Position numbers and translations under genes: made by a program. Positions 18,428-28,432 of a DNA stretch of 62,818 nt are shown piece by piece (the stretch's first letter is position 1; every line of letters starts with the position of its first letter). Source of the DNA: an uncultured Methylobacillus sp. (GTDB lineage: Bacteria; Pseudomonadota; Gammaproteobacteria; Burkholderiales; Methylophilaceae). The notes under the pieces were generated by a model. That model did no database searches. It saw only the letters and a program-made list of their open reading frames with translations, and was not told the DNA's origin. The DNA lies in assembly GCA_903824575.1 (NCBI GenBank), contig CAIJXJ010000017.1:1-62818 (forward strand), in the 5' to 3' direction.

Positions 18428-19384
18428 ATGAAATCCACCGAAAAAATTAATGAAGGGTGTCAAACTATGGCTGACCAGCTGATCGCACGAGAAAAACCTT
18501 ACATTCTGCATTGCATCACAACGCAAAAACATTTCAGTCCTTTTGATGCCAACATGGCCTGTGATGCTGGTTACGAAACTGTCTTTACCTACACCAACGC
18601 CTGTCTGGATGAGATTTCCGGACTGGTGCAAGATGCCATTTTTTCTCGTGGTCCAAGGGGTGTCTGGCGCACCGGGATTTTTATTGGTGGACGCGATATG
18701 GATCTCGCCATGGAAATGTTGGAAACGGCGAAAAAATCTATGTTTCCCCCATTTCAGGTCTCGCTGTTTGCAGACCCGTCAGGGGCCTTTACTACGGGTG
18801 CTGCCTTGTCTGCCCATGTGGTTTCTACCTGTCACGAACATTTCAATACCAGCCTGAAAGGCAAGCGCGTTGTGGTGTTCGGTGCCAGTGGTCCGGTAGG
18901 AAGTTGCGCCTCGGTCATGTGCGCCAAAGAAGGGGCGGATGTGCGCATGGTTGCCCACTCTAGCGTTGAGAAGACCACCAAACTGGCAGAAAAGTATTCG
19001 GCCGCCTATAACGTAAAGCTCAGTTGTGTCGATGGCTCGGACGATGCCAAGAAGGCGGCCATCATTGCTGATGCCGAAATTCTGCTTTGTTGTGCCGCCG
19101 CAGGCGTCCGCGTGATTACTACCGAAATGTTGCTGAATGCGAAAAACCTGCTCATTGCCGCCGATGTCAATGCTGTTCCTCCCGCCGGGGTAGAGGGTCT
19201 GGATGCCATGTCAGATGGCCTTCCCATCAAGGGTGCGGAAAGGATACGTGGCCTTGGCGCACTGGCCATTGGCAGTCGCAAGTACAACCTGCAGAAAAAA
19301 ATGTTCCAGATGATGTTGGATTCCGACAGTAGTGTGGCCCTGGACTTTTTGTCGGCCTATGAGGTGGCTCGGAAGCTGTCCTGA
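18428..19384 (+). CDS. mtdB: NAD(P)-dependent methylene-tetrahydromethanopterin dehydrogenase (MtdB-like)
   Basis: 318 residues, or 305 from the ATG at 18467; the first 13 residues look like an unconserved extension. The N-terminal substrate domain contains ITTQKHFSPFDANMACDAGY. The NAD(P)-binding domain opens GKRVVVFGASGPVGSCA and ends with GLGALAIGSRKYNL. MtdB oxidises methylene-H4MPT in the formaldehyde-oxidation pathway of methylotrophs and some other proteobacteria. No other H4MPT-pathway genes (fae, mch, fhc) lie in the window. It is the strongest metabolic clue to C1 oxidation here. Confidence 0.85.
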   Translation: MKSTEKINEGCQTMADQLIAREKPYILHCITTQKHFSPFDANMACDAGYETVFTYTNACLDEISGLVQDAIFSRGPRGVWRTGIFIGGRDMDLAMEMLETAKKSMFPPFQVSLFADPSGAFTTGAALSAHVVSTCHEHFNTSLKGKRVVVFGASGPVGSCASVMCAKEGADVRMVAHSSVEKTTKLAEKYSAAYNVKLSCVDGSDDAKKAAIIADAEILLCCAAAGVRVITTEMLLNAKNLLIAADVNAVPPAGVEGLDAMSDGLPIKGAERIRGLGALAIGSRKYNLQKKMFQMMLDSDSSVALDFLSAYEVARKLS

Positions 19385-19416
19385 GTCGTCTCCGGGCTGT
19401 CCGTTATATTGCAAAT

Positions 19417-19445
19417 GGGAATCCAGGAATTTTTTCTGGATTCCC
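19417..19445. terminator. Hairpin between convergent mtdB and an exported unknown gene
   Basis: GGGAATCCAG (19417-19426) and CTGGATTCCC (19436-19445) form a perfect 10-bp stem over a T-rich loop. There is no long T run after it, so termination is inferred from the position between convergent genes. Confidence 0.6.
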
Positions 19446-19467
19446 GACTTCGTTTCGTGCCCGGTAT

Positions 19468-20016
19468 TTACAACTTTTTCAAGTCTTCTGCATATTGAGC
19501 TCCATAGCTGATATCCAGTCGGGTCTGATCCGCATACAGGTCAATGTTGATCAAGCCTGAAATCCATTGTCCATGCCACACCATGATGGGTGGACCGAAC
19601 TCTCCCCGAGTGCTCGTGATGGGCATGCCATATTTCAAGTTCAATAGCGCAGCGTAGCTGGCAAAGAGGGCTCCCGGATTGGTGTAAGACGAGGGGCTGT
19701 CGCTGGCCTTCGGCACCCAGGTTAGCGTTACCCGGCTCAGTTTTCCATTGCTGAACATGAACCAGGCATTAAAATCCCTTCCCGCAATTTCAACATGATT
19801 AACCGTTGCCAATGCTTTCGTCCCGTGGTCCGGAAAAGGTAGTTTGTTGTCGTCTGTGTTTTGTCGTGCACCTGATGCGCTGGCGAGCACCTCGGCCAGA
19901 GTCATGCCATAAAAAGTTCCACCCCACAGCGGCATGCGCTCATCCCAGGCTGCATGCGTCGGTGCGCTGGCCAAGCACAGCAAGATAAATATCCGCATTT
20001 TAACCAGTTGGTTCAT
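19468..20016 (-). CDS. Exported protein of unknown function
   Basis: 182 residues from the ATG at 20016; a start nine codons earlier (20043) would precede the signal peptide. The signal peptide is about residues 1-22 (MNQLVKMRIFILLCLASAPT, HA), cleaved before AWDERMP. The mature part has no motif recognised here. It contains many aromatic and Gly residues and a mixed alpha/beta pattern, with one late LINIDLYADQTRLDISYG strand region. The predicted location is the periplasm. It converges with mtdB and diverges from the giant exoprotein gene. Confidence 0.7.
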   Translation of the reverse strand: MNQLVKMRIFILLCLASAPTHAAWDERMPLWGGTFYGMTLAEVLASASGARQNTDDNKLPFPDHGTKALATVNHVEIAGRDFNAWFMFSNGKLSRVTLTWVPKASDSPSSYTNPGALFASYAALLNLKYGMPITSTRGEFGPPIMVWHGQWISGLINIDLYADQTRLDISYGAQYAEDLKKL

Positions 20017-20228
20017 GGCATTCCCCAATGTCAATTCACGCAAGCGGCGAATTTTCGTCTCCCTGGAATGCCGCTGGAACGACTAAGCCAAGGGCATATT
20101 TCATCGGTCTGTCACCATCCAATTTGGCTAGCAAGGCATTCATTTTCTGATTCTTCATTGATTGACAAGTAACGTTGGTGGGATTCTTTGCGGGACATAC
20201 GTGCTTGCCCTGATTACCTTGTGCTGAA

Positions 20229-23200
20229 ATGGCGATTAGCGTGTTGAATCATGGACTCGCTGATGGCTGGGCTGGCATGAAACAGCATAAATTAATCAAC
20301 TTTTACTGCCCACTTTTTGCGGCGTTTCTGCTGTTGCTGGAATCTGAGGCTCAAGGCTCCCCCCTCAGCGGACAGGTGGTGTCGGGTACTGGTAGCATCT
20401 CCCAGGCCGGCACGACCACCACCATCAGGCAATCTAGCCCGAATCTGTCGGTAAACTGGCAAGGCTTCAATGTCGCACCGAATGAAACCGTTAACTTTCA
20501 GCAACCCACCAGCAGTTCCATCGCCGTCAACCGCATTTTCGACTCAAACGGATCGAGAATCTTCGGTCACCTCAATGCCAACGGCCAAGTGTGGCTGATC
20601 AACCCCAACGGCATATTGTTTGGCCAAGGTTCCCAAGTTAACGTCGGGGGCCTCGTCGCTTCCAGCTTGGCCTTCAATGACACTAGCAAGAACGGAACGG
20701 TCAGACGCTTTGGTGGCAACGGCAGGGGAAGCATTGTTAACCAAGGCAACATCACTGCTATCGATGGTGGTTATGTGGCTCTTCTGAGTAACACCGTCAG
20801 CAATCAGGGAACTATCAGCGCCCGACTCGGTACCGTGGCACTAGGCGCTGGCAGCGCTGCGACACTGACTTTCAGTGGCAACACACTGGTTCACATGCAG
20901 ATTGACCAGAGCTTACTAACCAGTCTGGTCGAGAACCGTCAACTGATAGAGGCAGACGGCGGCCATGTAGTCATGACGGCCGGGGCAAAAAACTCCCTGC
21001 TCGCCAGTGTGGTTAATAATAGCGGCTTCATCGAGGCGCGTAACGTCGAGAACAAAAATGGTTACATCATCTTGCTGGGCGGCATGGAGGCGGGATCCGT
21101 CAATGTCGGTGGCACGCTCAATGCATCGGCGCCAACTGGTGGCAACGGTGGCTTCATCGAGACTTCTGCCGCGCATGTGCATGTCGCTGGTGACACCCGA
21201 GTTAGCACCTCGTCCGCCACGGGTAAGGCCGGCAACTGGTTGATTGACCCGGTAGACTTCATCATCGCCGCCAGTGGTGGCGACATGATGGGATCGACCC
21301 TAGGCAGCAACTTGGGCGGCGGACCCGTGACCATCGTCAGCAGTGCAGGTTCGAGCGGCACGGCGGGCAACGTCAATGTCAACGATGTGGTGTCCTGGTC
21401 GGCCAACACGCTCACGCTCAACGCCCAGAACAACATCAACATCAACGCCAACTTGAACGGCTCTGGGGGCGCCGGCCTTGCCCTGCTATATGGCCAGGGT
21501 GTGGTTGCGGCAGGCAACCTCAGTACCTACAATCTCGCCAACGGGGTCAAGGTCAATCTTCCGGCAGGATCCAACTTCAGTACCAATCTAGGGTCGAATG
21601 GGGTGGCCAAAGCCTTCACCGTCATATCAAGCCTGGGAGCCGCCGGCAGCGTTACCGGCAGCGACCTGCAGGGCATGAGTGGCAATCTTTCCCGCAACTA
21701 CGCGCTGGGCACCGACATCGACGCCAGCATCACCAATACCTGGAACGCCCTGGCAGGATTCCTGCCCATCACCTCCTACTCCGGCATCTTTAACGGTCTC
21801 GGCCACACCATCACCAATCTCACCATCAACCGGCCAGCCACAAATTATGTCGGCCTCTTCGGCCAGGCTACCTCAATTCTCCGCGATGTCGGGCTGGTCG
21901 GTAGCAGCGTGATTGGCTTGTCGTATGTCGGAGATCTGGTTGGCTACGGCAACACGATCATTAACAGTTCCGCCACCGGCAGCGTCAGCGGCACGAGTTA
22001 TGTCGGTGGCCTGGTGGGATATGGCTACGGGGCGATCAGCAACAGCTATTCGACAGGCAACGTGACGGGCACCAGTTACACCGGCGGTCTGGTAGGTTCC
22101 GCCACCAGCACGGTCAGCAACTCTCACTACGACATCGATACATTGACCATCAACGGCAGCCATGCCGTGACCTTGGGTGGCTTGTACGATGCACAGTATC
22201 AGGACTGGATCGGCAACGGCCAAATGCTTAATATTGCCAACTACGCGAGCCTGGCCCCGGGTAGCGGCGGCAATGCCGGTTATTACCTGATTAACGGCGC
22301 GCAGGGCATGAAAGACCTGCTGGGATTTACCGACAATGCGGCTCTCAAGTTCCGCCTGACCGGCAGCATCGATCTTATCGGCGCGGCCGGCCTCAACATT
22401 CCTTATTTCGCTGGTACTTTTGACGGTGCCGGCTATAGCATCAGCAATCTCAGCCTGAACCTGAATTACACGGCCAGCCTGGGACTCTTTGCCAGTCTGC
22501 CCAGCGGCGCTGTAGTGACCAATCTGGGCGTGACTGGCGCCAGCGTCAGCGGTGCCAGCAATGTTGGCGTCCTGGCAGGATCCAGTGCCGGTACGGTCAG
22601 TAACAGTTACGTCAGTGGTAGCAGCGTAACTGGCACCAGCAATTTCACTGCTCTGGTCGGCAACGGCAGCTTCACCAACTCGTATTACGATGTCGACAAC
22701 ACGACCATCAGCGGTAGCCATGCCGTGACCCTGGGTGGTTTGTATGATGCCCAGTATCAGGACTGGCTGAGCCACAGCATGGTACTCAACATCGCCAACT
22801 ACGCAACCAGCCTGCCTTTCAACGCCGGCACTGGTTACTACGGCATCAGCAGCGCTCAAGGCCTGAAAGATCTACTGGGCTTCGCCGACAACACGAGCTA
22901 CAAGTTCCGTCTCATCGGTAACATCGACCTCACGTCTGATCCCGGCCTCTACATACCAAAGTTTTCTGGCATCGAATTCGACGGCGCCGGAAATACCATC
23001 AACAACATCAGCGTTAACCTGCCCTGGGCCAGCAATGTCGGCATGTTTGGCAACGTTTCAAGCAGCAGCACCATCACGAATCTTGGTATCGTCGGCGGCA
23101 GCGTCTACGGGTACAGCTACGTCGGCGGCCTCGCTGGAAGGAATGCCGGCACCATCAACAACAGCTACGCCACGGCCAGCGTCAGCACACCCATCACCGT

Positions 23201-26200
23201 CTTTTCCAACATGATGGCAGGCGGTCTGGTGGGCTACAGCACCGGCAGCATCAGCAACAGCTACGCCACTGGCAGCGTCAGCGGTTACGTCTATGTCGGC
23301 GGTCTGGTCGGGAACAACTACTACAGCCATGGCGCGATCAACAACAGTTTCGCCAGCGGTAACGTTAACGGCTGCTGCTACGTCGGCGGACTGGTTGGAG
23401 ATGACGGTGGCCCCATTACCAACAGCCACGCCACCGGCAACGTGAGCTCGTTTGGTGGTGGCAACTATACCGGCGGTCTGGTGGGGATACTCGACGACAG
23501 CATCGGTATCGCCGCCATCAACAACAGCTATGCCACCGGCAACGTGACTGGCACCCAATTCACCGGCGGACTGGTGGGTAGATCTTATGGCAGCAGTACC
23601 ACGGTCAGCAACAGCTACGCCACGGGGAACGTGGTAGGTACCAACTTCGTCGGCGGATTAATGGGCTACGACACTGACCTTGGCTATGTCGACCACAGTT
23701 TCGCCACTGGCAGCGTTACCGGAACCAGCAACGTGGGTGGGTTGCTGGGCGGCAACGGCAATCCCGCCAACTGGGGTGCCATCGTCAGCACTAGTTATTG
23801 CAATACCAGCGTGAATGCGAGTTGTGTTGGAACAGGTGTCGCGAGCGGCACAACGGGCCTCACCACCGCACAGTTGCACAGTGCATCCAGTTTCCCTAGC
23901 TTGACATTTACCACGACACCAGGTGGAGCCGGCTGGGTCATCGTGGATGTCGATGGAACCCTGAACAACGCGGGCGGTGCGGCGGGTGCGACGTTGCCGA
24001 TGCAGGCGTCGGAATACTCGACCACCATTTACAGCGCACGCCAGTTGCAGTTGATGGAAATGGCGCTGGGCGCAAGCTATACGCTGGGGTCCAACATCGA
24101 TGCGTCGGCTACGGGCAACAGCAGCAGCGTGTGGGGAAGTTCGGGCTTCGTGCCGATCGGTAGTTCCGCTAGACCCTTTACAGGCAGTTTCAACGGAATG
24201 GGTCGCACCATCAGCGGGCTCACCATCAACTATCCATTGGCAAGCTATGTCGGATTATTCGGCAATGCAAGCGCTGCGGCAACACTGAGCAATGTCGGCT
24301 TGGTCGGCGGTAGTGTCACTGGAAAATACAACGTCGGCGCTCTGGCAGGTGAAAGTGACGGCACGGTGACGAACAGTTATGCGACAGGCAGCGTGTTTGT
24401 TAACACCTGGGGCGGTGATCTGGTGGGATTCAACTTGGGAGGAATCAGCAATAGCTACGCCACCGGCAATCTCGGCTCAGCCATCTCTCTTGGTAATGCC
24501 TGGGTCGGCGGACTGGCGGGTTACAACGCGGGCAATATCAGTAACAGCTACGCGACCGGCAATATCTTCGCCTCACAGTACAGCGGTGGTCTGGTGGGAG
24601 CCAATGACGCAATTGGCGCGATCAGCAACAGCTATGCGACAGGCAACATCCCCTTTGGACTCTTCCACATAGGTGGGTTAGCGGGGCAAAACCTGGGCAG
24701 CATCAGCAACAGCTATTCAGCGGGAGCCGTGACCGGTTTTTCCAACTTTGGCGGCCTGGTGGGAGATAACACGGGAACGGTCACTAACAGCTTCTGGGAC
24801 AAGACCACGTCCGGTCGGAATACCAGTGCCGGTGGATACGGCATGGTCACTGCCGACATGATGACCGGTACCAACTTTACCTCAAGTACTGCGGCCAATA
24901 GCAACGCGAATCCGAGTCCGAACTGGAACTTCGGCAGTATCTGGGCCATCTACGACAGCCGCACCTATCCACTGTTACAGTCTTTCATGACGCCGCTCAC
25001 AGTGACGGCCAACGGCGTTGTCAAAACCTATGATGGCCTCGCTTATTTCGGTGGCAACGGCGTCACTTATTCCGTTGCCGGCGCCAGCCTGCTTGGCTCG
25101 CTGAGTTACGGCGGCAGTGCGCAAGGCGCCATTAATGCCAATAGTTACACCATCACCCCAGTGGGACTGTATTCCAGTCAGCAGGGTTACCTCATCGGGA
25201 CTGTCAGCGGTACCCTGAGCGTGGGTCAGGCGCCACTGACCGTCACCGCCGTTGACGCCTGCAAGACCTACAACGGCCTGTCCTACAGTGGGGGTAACGG
25301 CTTCGCTTACATTAGCTTCGTCAATGGCGAGACCAGTAGCGTGCTCGGTGGTTCGCTCGTCTACGGCGGCAGCAGTCAGAGTGCAGTAAACGCCGGCAAC
25401 TACAGTATCATCCCCGGCGGACTCACGAGTAACAACTACAGTCTGAACTATGTCAATGGCACACTGACAGTGGATAAGCTTGCCCTTATTGCCACTGGCA
25501 TTTCTGCAGGAAATTCGACCTATGGAAGTTCGCTTAATCCTGGCGCGGTATCATTCAGCAATATTGTTGGAACTGATCATGTGTCGAGCGCGACAAGTGT
25601 CAACTACACGGCACCAAACTTGAGCACCAGCAACAATCTCACTGTCGGAAACTACACACAGACGGCTTCCGGTACCCTCGACGGAGTAGATCTCGGAAAC
25701 TATAGCTTTGCCGGATACACGTCTGGAAATAACTACACTGTCAACAAGACCCAGTTGACGGTCACGTCTTATAACCAGAGTCGGTTCTATGGTGAGGCCA
25801 ACCCTGCCTTGACGGCCAGCATCACCGGTTTCGTCGGCGGCGAAGTGTTTGGCACTTCGGGCGTGAGCGGCGTGCCAACACTTGCCACCACGGCGAATTC
25901 CTTGACCAATGTTGGAGCCATTCCAATCACCGTGACCCAGGGCACGCTTGCGGCGAGCAATTACAGTTTCTCCAATCTGGTTGATGGCACGCTCACCATC
26001 AACAAGACACACCTGACGGTGGCAGCAGACGATAAGACGAGGATCTATGGTGCCACCAATCCAGTATTCACGACGACAGTGACCGGCTTCGTCAACGGCG
26101 AGGGCACGGCTAGCGCGGCAGGCTTCGGTGGTTTCGGCACGGCGATGACTCAGGCCAACGCCACCACCAATGTCGGCTCTTCGACAATCACGGTCGGGGC

Positions 26201-27212
26201 TGGAAATCTGACGGCGACCAATTACGACTTCACCAATCTTATTCATGGCAATCTGACGATTGGCCGCGCCACGGCAACCCTTGCCGCAGCCAAGACCTAC
26301 GACGGCACCACCAGCTTTGCTGGTGGCCAGATCACGGCGAGCGGCGTCAACGGCGAGACTCTTGCCATGAGCGGTGCCGGGATGGCCACGGCCTACAGCA
26401 AGAACGTCGCTGACAATGCGACCAATTACCTGACCGGCTTGGGCGGGCTCACGCTCGCCGACGGCACCGGGTTCGCCACTAATTATTATTTGGCTGCGGG
26501 AGAGACCGCCGTCGCCCACATCAACCCGGCCACCTTGACCGCTACCGTTACCGCGCCCAACAAGATATACAACGGCAATACTACGGCGGCAGCGACACTC
26601 TCCATCACAGGCGGATTGCTAAACGGGGAAACACTCAATGTCGACGGCAGCGCGACATTTAATAGCAAGGACGTGGTGACAGCCAACCTGGTCACGGTCA
26701 ACAGTATCGCTCTGAGCGATGGCACGGGGCTCGCCAGTAATTATCATTTATCTGCGGGCGAGACCATCACCGCCCATATCACTCCGGCTCCTCTTTACTA
26801 CACCGCCACACCAGCCAGCGTTTATAGCGGACAGATGCCGAGCGGCCTGTCTGGCACGGTGCAGGGTCTGGTGCCGGGTGACGCCTTGAACAACGCCACC
26901 AGCGGAACCTTGAGTTGGACTACACTGGTCAACGCCGCCAGCAACCCCGGCCTGTATGCCATCAACGGCGGCGGTCTGGTGGCATCGAACTATGTCTTCA
27001 GTCAGGCCGCAGGCAATGCCTCCGCGCTGACACTCAAACCAGTCCAGCCAAACCTGGTGCTAAATCCTGTCGTTGTGGTCAGTGAATCCTGTGCCAATGC
27101 CGCCTCGGTTTCAACAGAAAACCAGGCCAGTGGAAACTGCTCTGCCGCAGCGACCATTGCCATTCGTAAGAGCAACCCCGGCTTACGGCCTGACCTCAGC
27201 AGGGCTGATTGA
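20229..27212 (+). CDS. Giant two-partner-secretion exoprotein (TpsA; haemagglutinin N-terminal domain, GLUG and MBG/YDG repeats)
   Basis: 2,327 residues; an ATG at 20277 (residue 17) begins a more typical signal peptide. The TPS secretion domain follows (about residues 40-330): NWQGFNVAPNETVNFQQ and NPNGILFGQGSQVNVGG, the canonical NPNGI block. From about 530 to 1,530 there are many GLUG-type units (GGLVG...NSYATGNV). From about 1,590 come MBG/YDG units (LTVTANGVVKTYDG, LTVAADDKTRIYG, LAAAKTYDGTTSF). The C-terminus has two Cys 16 residues apart. It should be secreted by a TpsB outer-membrane pore and act as a fibrous surface adhesin. No TpsB gene is in the window. The strongly biased Ser/Thr/Asn/Gly composition creates long false frames on the other strand. 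Confidence 0.93.
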   Translation: MAISVLNHGLADGWAGMKQHKLINFYCPLFAAFLLLLESEAQGSPLSGQVVSGTGSISQAGTTTTIRQSSPNLSVNWQGFNVAPNETVNFQQPTSSSIAVNRIFDSNGSRIFGHLNANGQVWLINPNGILFGQGSQVNVGGLVASSLAFNDTSKNGTVRRFGGNGRGSIVNQGNITAIDGGYVALLSNTVSNQGTISARLGTVALGAGSAATLTFSGNTLVHMQIDQSLLTSLVENRQLIEADGGHVVMTAGAKNSLLASVVNNSGFIEARNVENKNGYIILLGGMEAGSVNVGGTLNASAPTGGNGGFIETSAAHVHVAGDTRVSTSSATGKAGNWLIDPVDFIIAASGGDMMGSTLGSNLGGGPVTIVSSAGSSGTAGNVNVNDVVSWSANTLTLNAQNNININANLNGSGGAGLALLYGQGVVAAGNLSTYNLANGVKVNLPAGSNFSTNLGSNGVAKAFTVISSLGAAGSVTGSDLQGMSGNLSRNYALGTDIDASITNTWNALAGFLPITSYSGIFNGLGHTITNLTINRPATNYVGLFGQATSILRDVGLVGSSVIGLSYVGDLVGYGNTIINSSATGSVSGTSYVGGLVGYGYGAISNSYSTGNVTGTSYTGGLVGSATSTVSNSHYDIDTLTINGSHAVTLGGLYDAQYQDWIGNGQMLNIANYASLAPGSGGNAGYYLINGAQGMKDLLGFTDNAALKFRLTGSIDLIGAAGLNIPYFAGTFDGAGYSISNLSLNLNYTASLGLFASLPSGAVVTNLGVTGASVSGASNVGVLAGSSAGTVSNSYVSGSSVTGTSNFTALVGNGSFTNSYYDVDNTTISGSHAVTLGGLYDAQYQDWLSHSMVLNIANYATSLPFNAGTGYYGISSAQGLKDLLGFADNTSYKFRLIGNIDLTSDPGLYIPKFSGIEFDGAGNTINNISVNLPWASNVGMFGNVSSSSTITNLGIVGGSVYGYSYVGGLAGRNAGTINNSYATASVSTPITVFSNMMAGGLVGYSTGSISNSYATGSVSGYVYVGGLVGNNYYSHGAINNSFASGNVNGCCYVGGLVGDDGGPITNSHATGNVSSFGGGNYTGGLVGILDDSIGIAAINNSYATGNVTGTQFTGGLVGRSYGSSTTVSNSYATGNVVGTNFVGGLMGYDTDLGYVDHSFATGSVTGTSNVGGLLGGNGNPANWGAIVSTSYCNTSVNASCVGTGVASGTTGLTTAQLHSASSFPSLTFTTTPGGAGWVIVDVDGTLNNAGGAAGATLPMQASEYSTTIYSARQLQLMEMALGASYTLGSNIDASATGNSSSVWGSSGFVPIGSSARPFTGSFNGMGRTISGLTINYPLASYVGLFGNASAAATLSNVGLVGGSVTGKYNVGALAGESDGTVTNSYATGSVFVNTWGGDLVGFNLGGISNSYATGNLGSAISLGNAWVGGLAGYNAGNISNSYATGNIFASQYSGGLVGANDAIGAISNSYATGNIPFGLFHIGGLAGQNLGSISNSYSAGAVTGFSNFGGLVGDNTGTVTNSFWDKTTSGRNTSAGGYGMVTADMMTGTNFTSSTAANSNANPSPNWNFGSIWAIYDSRTYPLLQSFMTPLTVTANGVVKTYDGLAYFGGNGVTYSVAGASLLGSLSYGGSAQGAINANSYTITPVGLYSSQQGYLIGTVSGTLSVGQAPLTVTAVDACKTYNGLSYSGGNGFAYISFVNGETSSVLGGSLVYGGSSQSAVNAGNYSIIPGGLTSNNYSLNYVNGTLTVDKLALIATGISAGNSTYGSSLNPGAVSFSNIVGTDHVSSATSVNYTAPNLSTSNNLTVGNYTQTASGTLDGVDLGNYSFAGYTSGNNYTVNKTQLTVTSYNQSRFYGEANPALTASITGFVGGEVFGTSGVSGVPTLATTANSLTNVGAIPITVTQGTLAASNYSFSNLVDGTLTINKTHLTVAADDKTRIYGATNPVFTTTVTGFVNGEGTASAAGFGGFGTAMTQANATTNVGSSTITVGAGNLTATNYDFTNLIHGNLTIGRATATLAAAKTYDGTTSFAGGQITASGVNGETLAMSGAGMATAYSKNVADNATNYLTGLGGLTLADGTGFATNYYLAAGETAVAHINPATLTATVTAPNKIYNGNTTAAATLSITGGLLNGETLNVDGSATFNSKDVVTANLVTVNSIALSDGTGLASNYHLSAGETITAHITPAPLYYTATPASVYSGQMPSGLSGTVQGLVPGDALNNATSGTLSWTTLVNAASNPGLYAINGGGLVASNYVFSQAAGNASALTLKPVQPNLVLNPVVVVSESCANAASVSTENQASGNCSAAATIAIRKSNPGLRPDLSRAD

Positions 27213-27234
27213 ACGGATCTTTCCTGTATGACTA

Positions 27235-28080
27235 GATAGTGTCGTCACAAGATGGATGCCCACAGCGCGATGCAGCGAATATGGACGGCGGCAAGAAACG
27301 ACGAGGTGCATTTTGCATAGCGAGTCGCAATTCCCCGCCATCGCTTGAGATGCAAAAAGGCGTTTTCCACCAGATGCCGTAGTTTGTAGAGGTCTTTGTC
27401 ATACTCTCGCTGCTCCTTCCTGTTCTTTCGAGGCGGAATCTGCGCATTCATGCCATGCTGTGTTGCTTGCTCAACAATCGCGTCGCTGTCGTAACCCTTG
27501 TCCGCCAAGAGATTCTCTGCAGTCAATCCCTCAATAAGTTTGCCAGCGCAGCAGCAATCTGCTGTGGTACCTGCCGTGACAAGTACTCGGATCGGCATAA
27601 CATGCGCATCCACGGCCAGGTGCAGCTTTGTATTGAGCCCCCTTTTGTAAGCCCCATATCCTGGTTGCCTCTCCTGGCTCCCGCTGCGTGTGGATGCACC
27701 TTGATGTGGCTGGCATCAATCATCAGCCACTCGTAATCAACATCGGTCACCAACTGCTCCAGCAATTTTTCCCACACCCTCGCATCACGCCAGCGCGTAA
27801 ACCGTCTGTGGGTGTTTTTCCAATCCCCGTACTCGGTGGGTAAATCACGCCATGGCGCGCCTGTGCGTAATATCCAGAACACCGCGTTAATGAACAGGCG
27901 ATTGTCTTTTGCTCTTCCACCCCATACACCCTCACGCCCAGGGAGGTGTGGTTCCAGCAACTTCCATGTGCGATCAGTAATGTCGTGTCTTCTCAGGGCT
28001 GATTTGGTCATTCATTTGCGCCATTTTGTAGCGAAGGCTCAATTATGACTGTTTTTTACTATCTCGTGACGACACTATCT
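27235..28080 (-). mobile_element. IS5-family (IS427-like) insertion sequence
   Basis: About 846 bases. The ends are inverted: GATAGTGTCGTCAC at the left matches the right end exactly for 14 bases, and 18 of the first 19 match. The flanking TA on each side (27233-27234 and 28081-28082) is a plausible 2-bp target duplication. It encodes one transposase split over two frames. It lies 22 bases after the exoprotein stop, so it does not interrupt that gene. Confidence 0.88.
27245..28011 (-). CDS. IS5-family transposase, two overlapping frames
   Basis: The first frame (28011 to about 27640) has the DUF4096-like start LRRHDITDRTWKLLEPHLPG and the DDE Asp in WLMIDASHIKVHPHA. The second (about 27640 to 27245) has LLADKGYDSDAIVE, with the second Asp, and RHLVENAFLHLKRWRGIATR, with the catalytic Glu. 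The frames join by a -1 shift at AAAAGGGGG (27638-27646 on the complement), where KGG would continue as GLNTKLHLAVDAHVMPIR. IS427-group elements often make their transposase by frameshifting, so this may be functional rather than broken. Confidence 0.85.
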
Positions 28081-28432
28081 TAGGTTATTTATGTTTATTA
28101 ATCCAAAAGTTTTCACCAATGAAAAATCGACTTTTATCCCCTGTAACCTGATATTTTATCTCGCGTTAATTGGTGCTCTATAGCCTTATTATCGGGATAC
28201 TACAGCAGCATCTGAACCACCTTTCGACTGCAGATCCTACCCGTTGCCTTAGTCTTGAATCAAGCCCCCTTCTCTTCATCAGGTTAATATCAAGGAGCCA
28301 TGATGATAGAATCTGATCTGAAAGAGTCATGCTAAAAATGAAATCCGACTTTAATTAGGCACGCCCGCACTGAATAGCGCTCAACAACGCCTCTACGCGT
28401 GACTCTCGTTGCACACATAACTGACTGATCTC
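28081..28432 (+). other. 352-base gene-free region between the IS and ribBA
   Basis: AT-rich with no protein or RNA family recognised; in particular no FMN-riboswitch-like core is visible. It holds a strong ribosome-binding site, CAAGGAGCC, directly before ATGATG at 28300, which opens a frame of only 11 codons ending at 28335. This may be the start of a lost gene or a leader peptide; there is no way to choose from sequence. Confidence 0.4.

Noticed and set aside
21873-22859. 328-codon open frame on the minus strand inside the exoprotein gene (also 25551-26519 and 23058-23558)
   Set aside because: The low-complexity Gly/Ser/Asn/Thr codon use of the exoprotein keeps the opposite strand open; the translations have no domain and look like mirror repeats.
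27455-27736. 93-codon plus-strand frame within the IS element
   Set aside because: Antisense to the transposase frames and without features.
28082-28432. FMN riboswitch upstream of ribBA
   Set aside because: The conserved FMN-element boxes could not be found in the 350 bases by eye.
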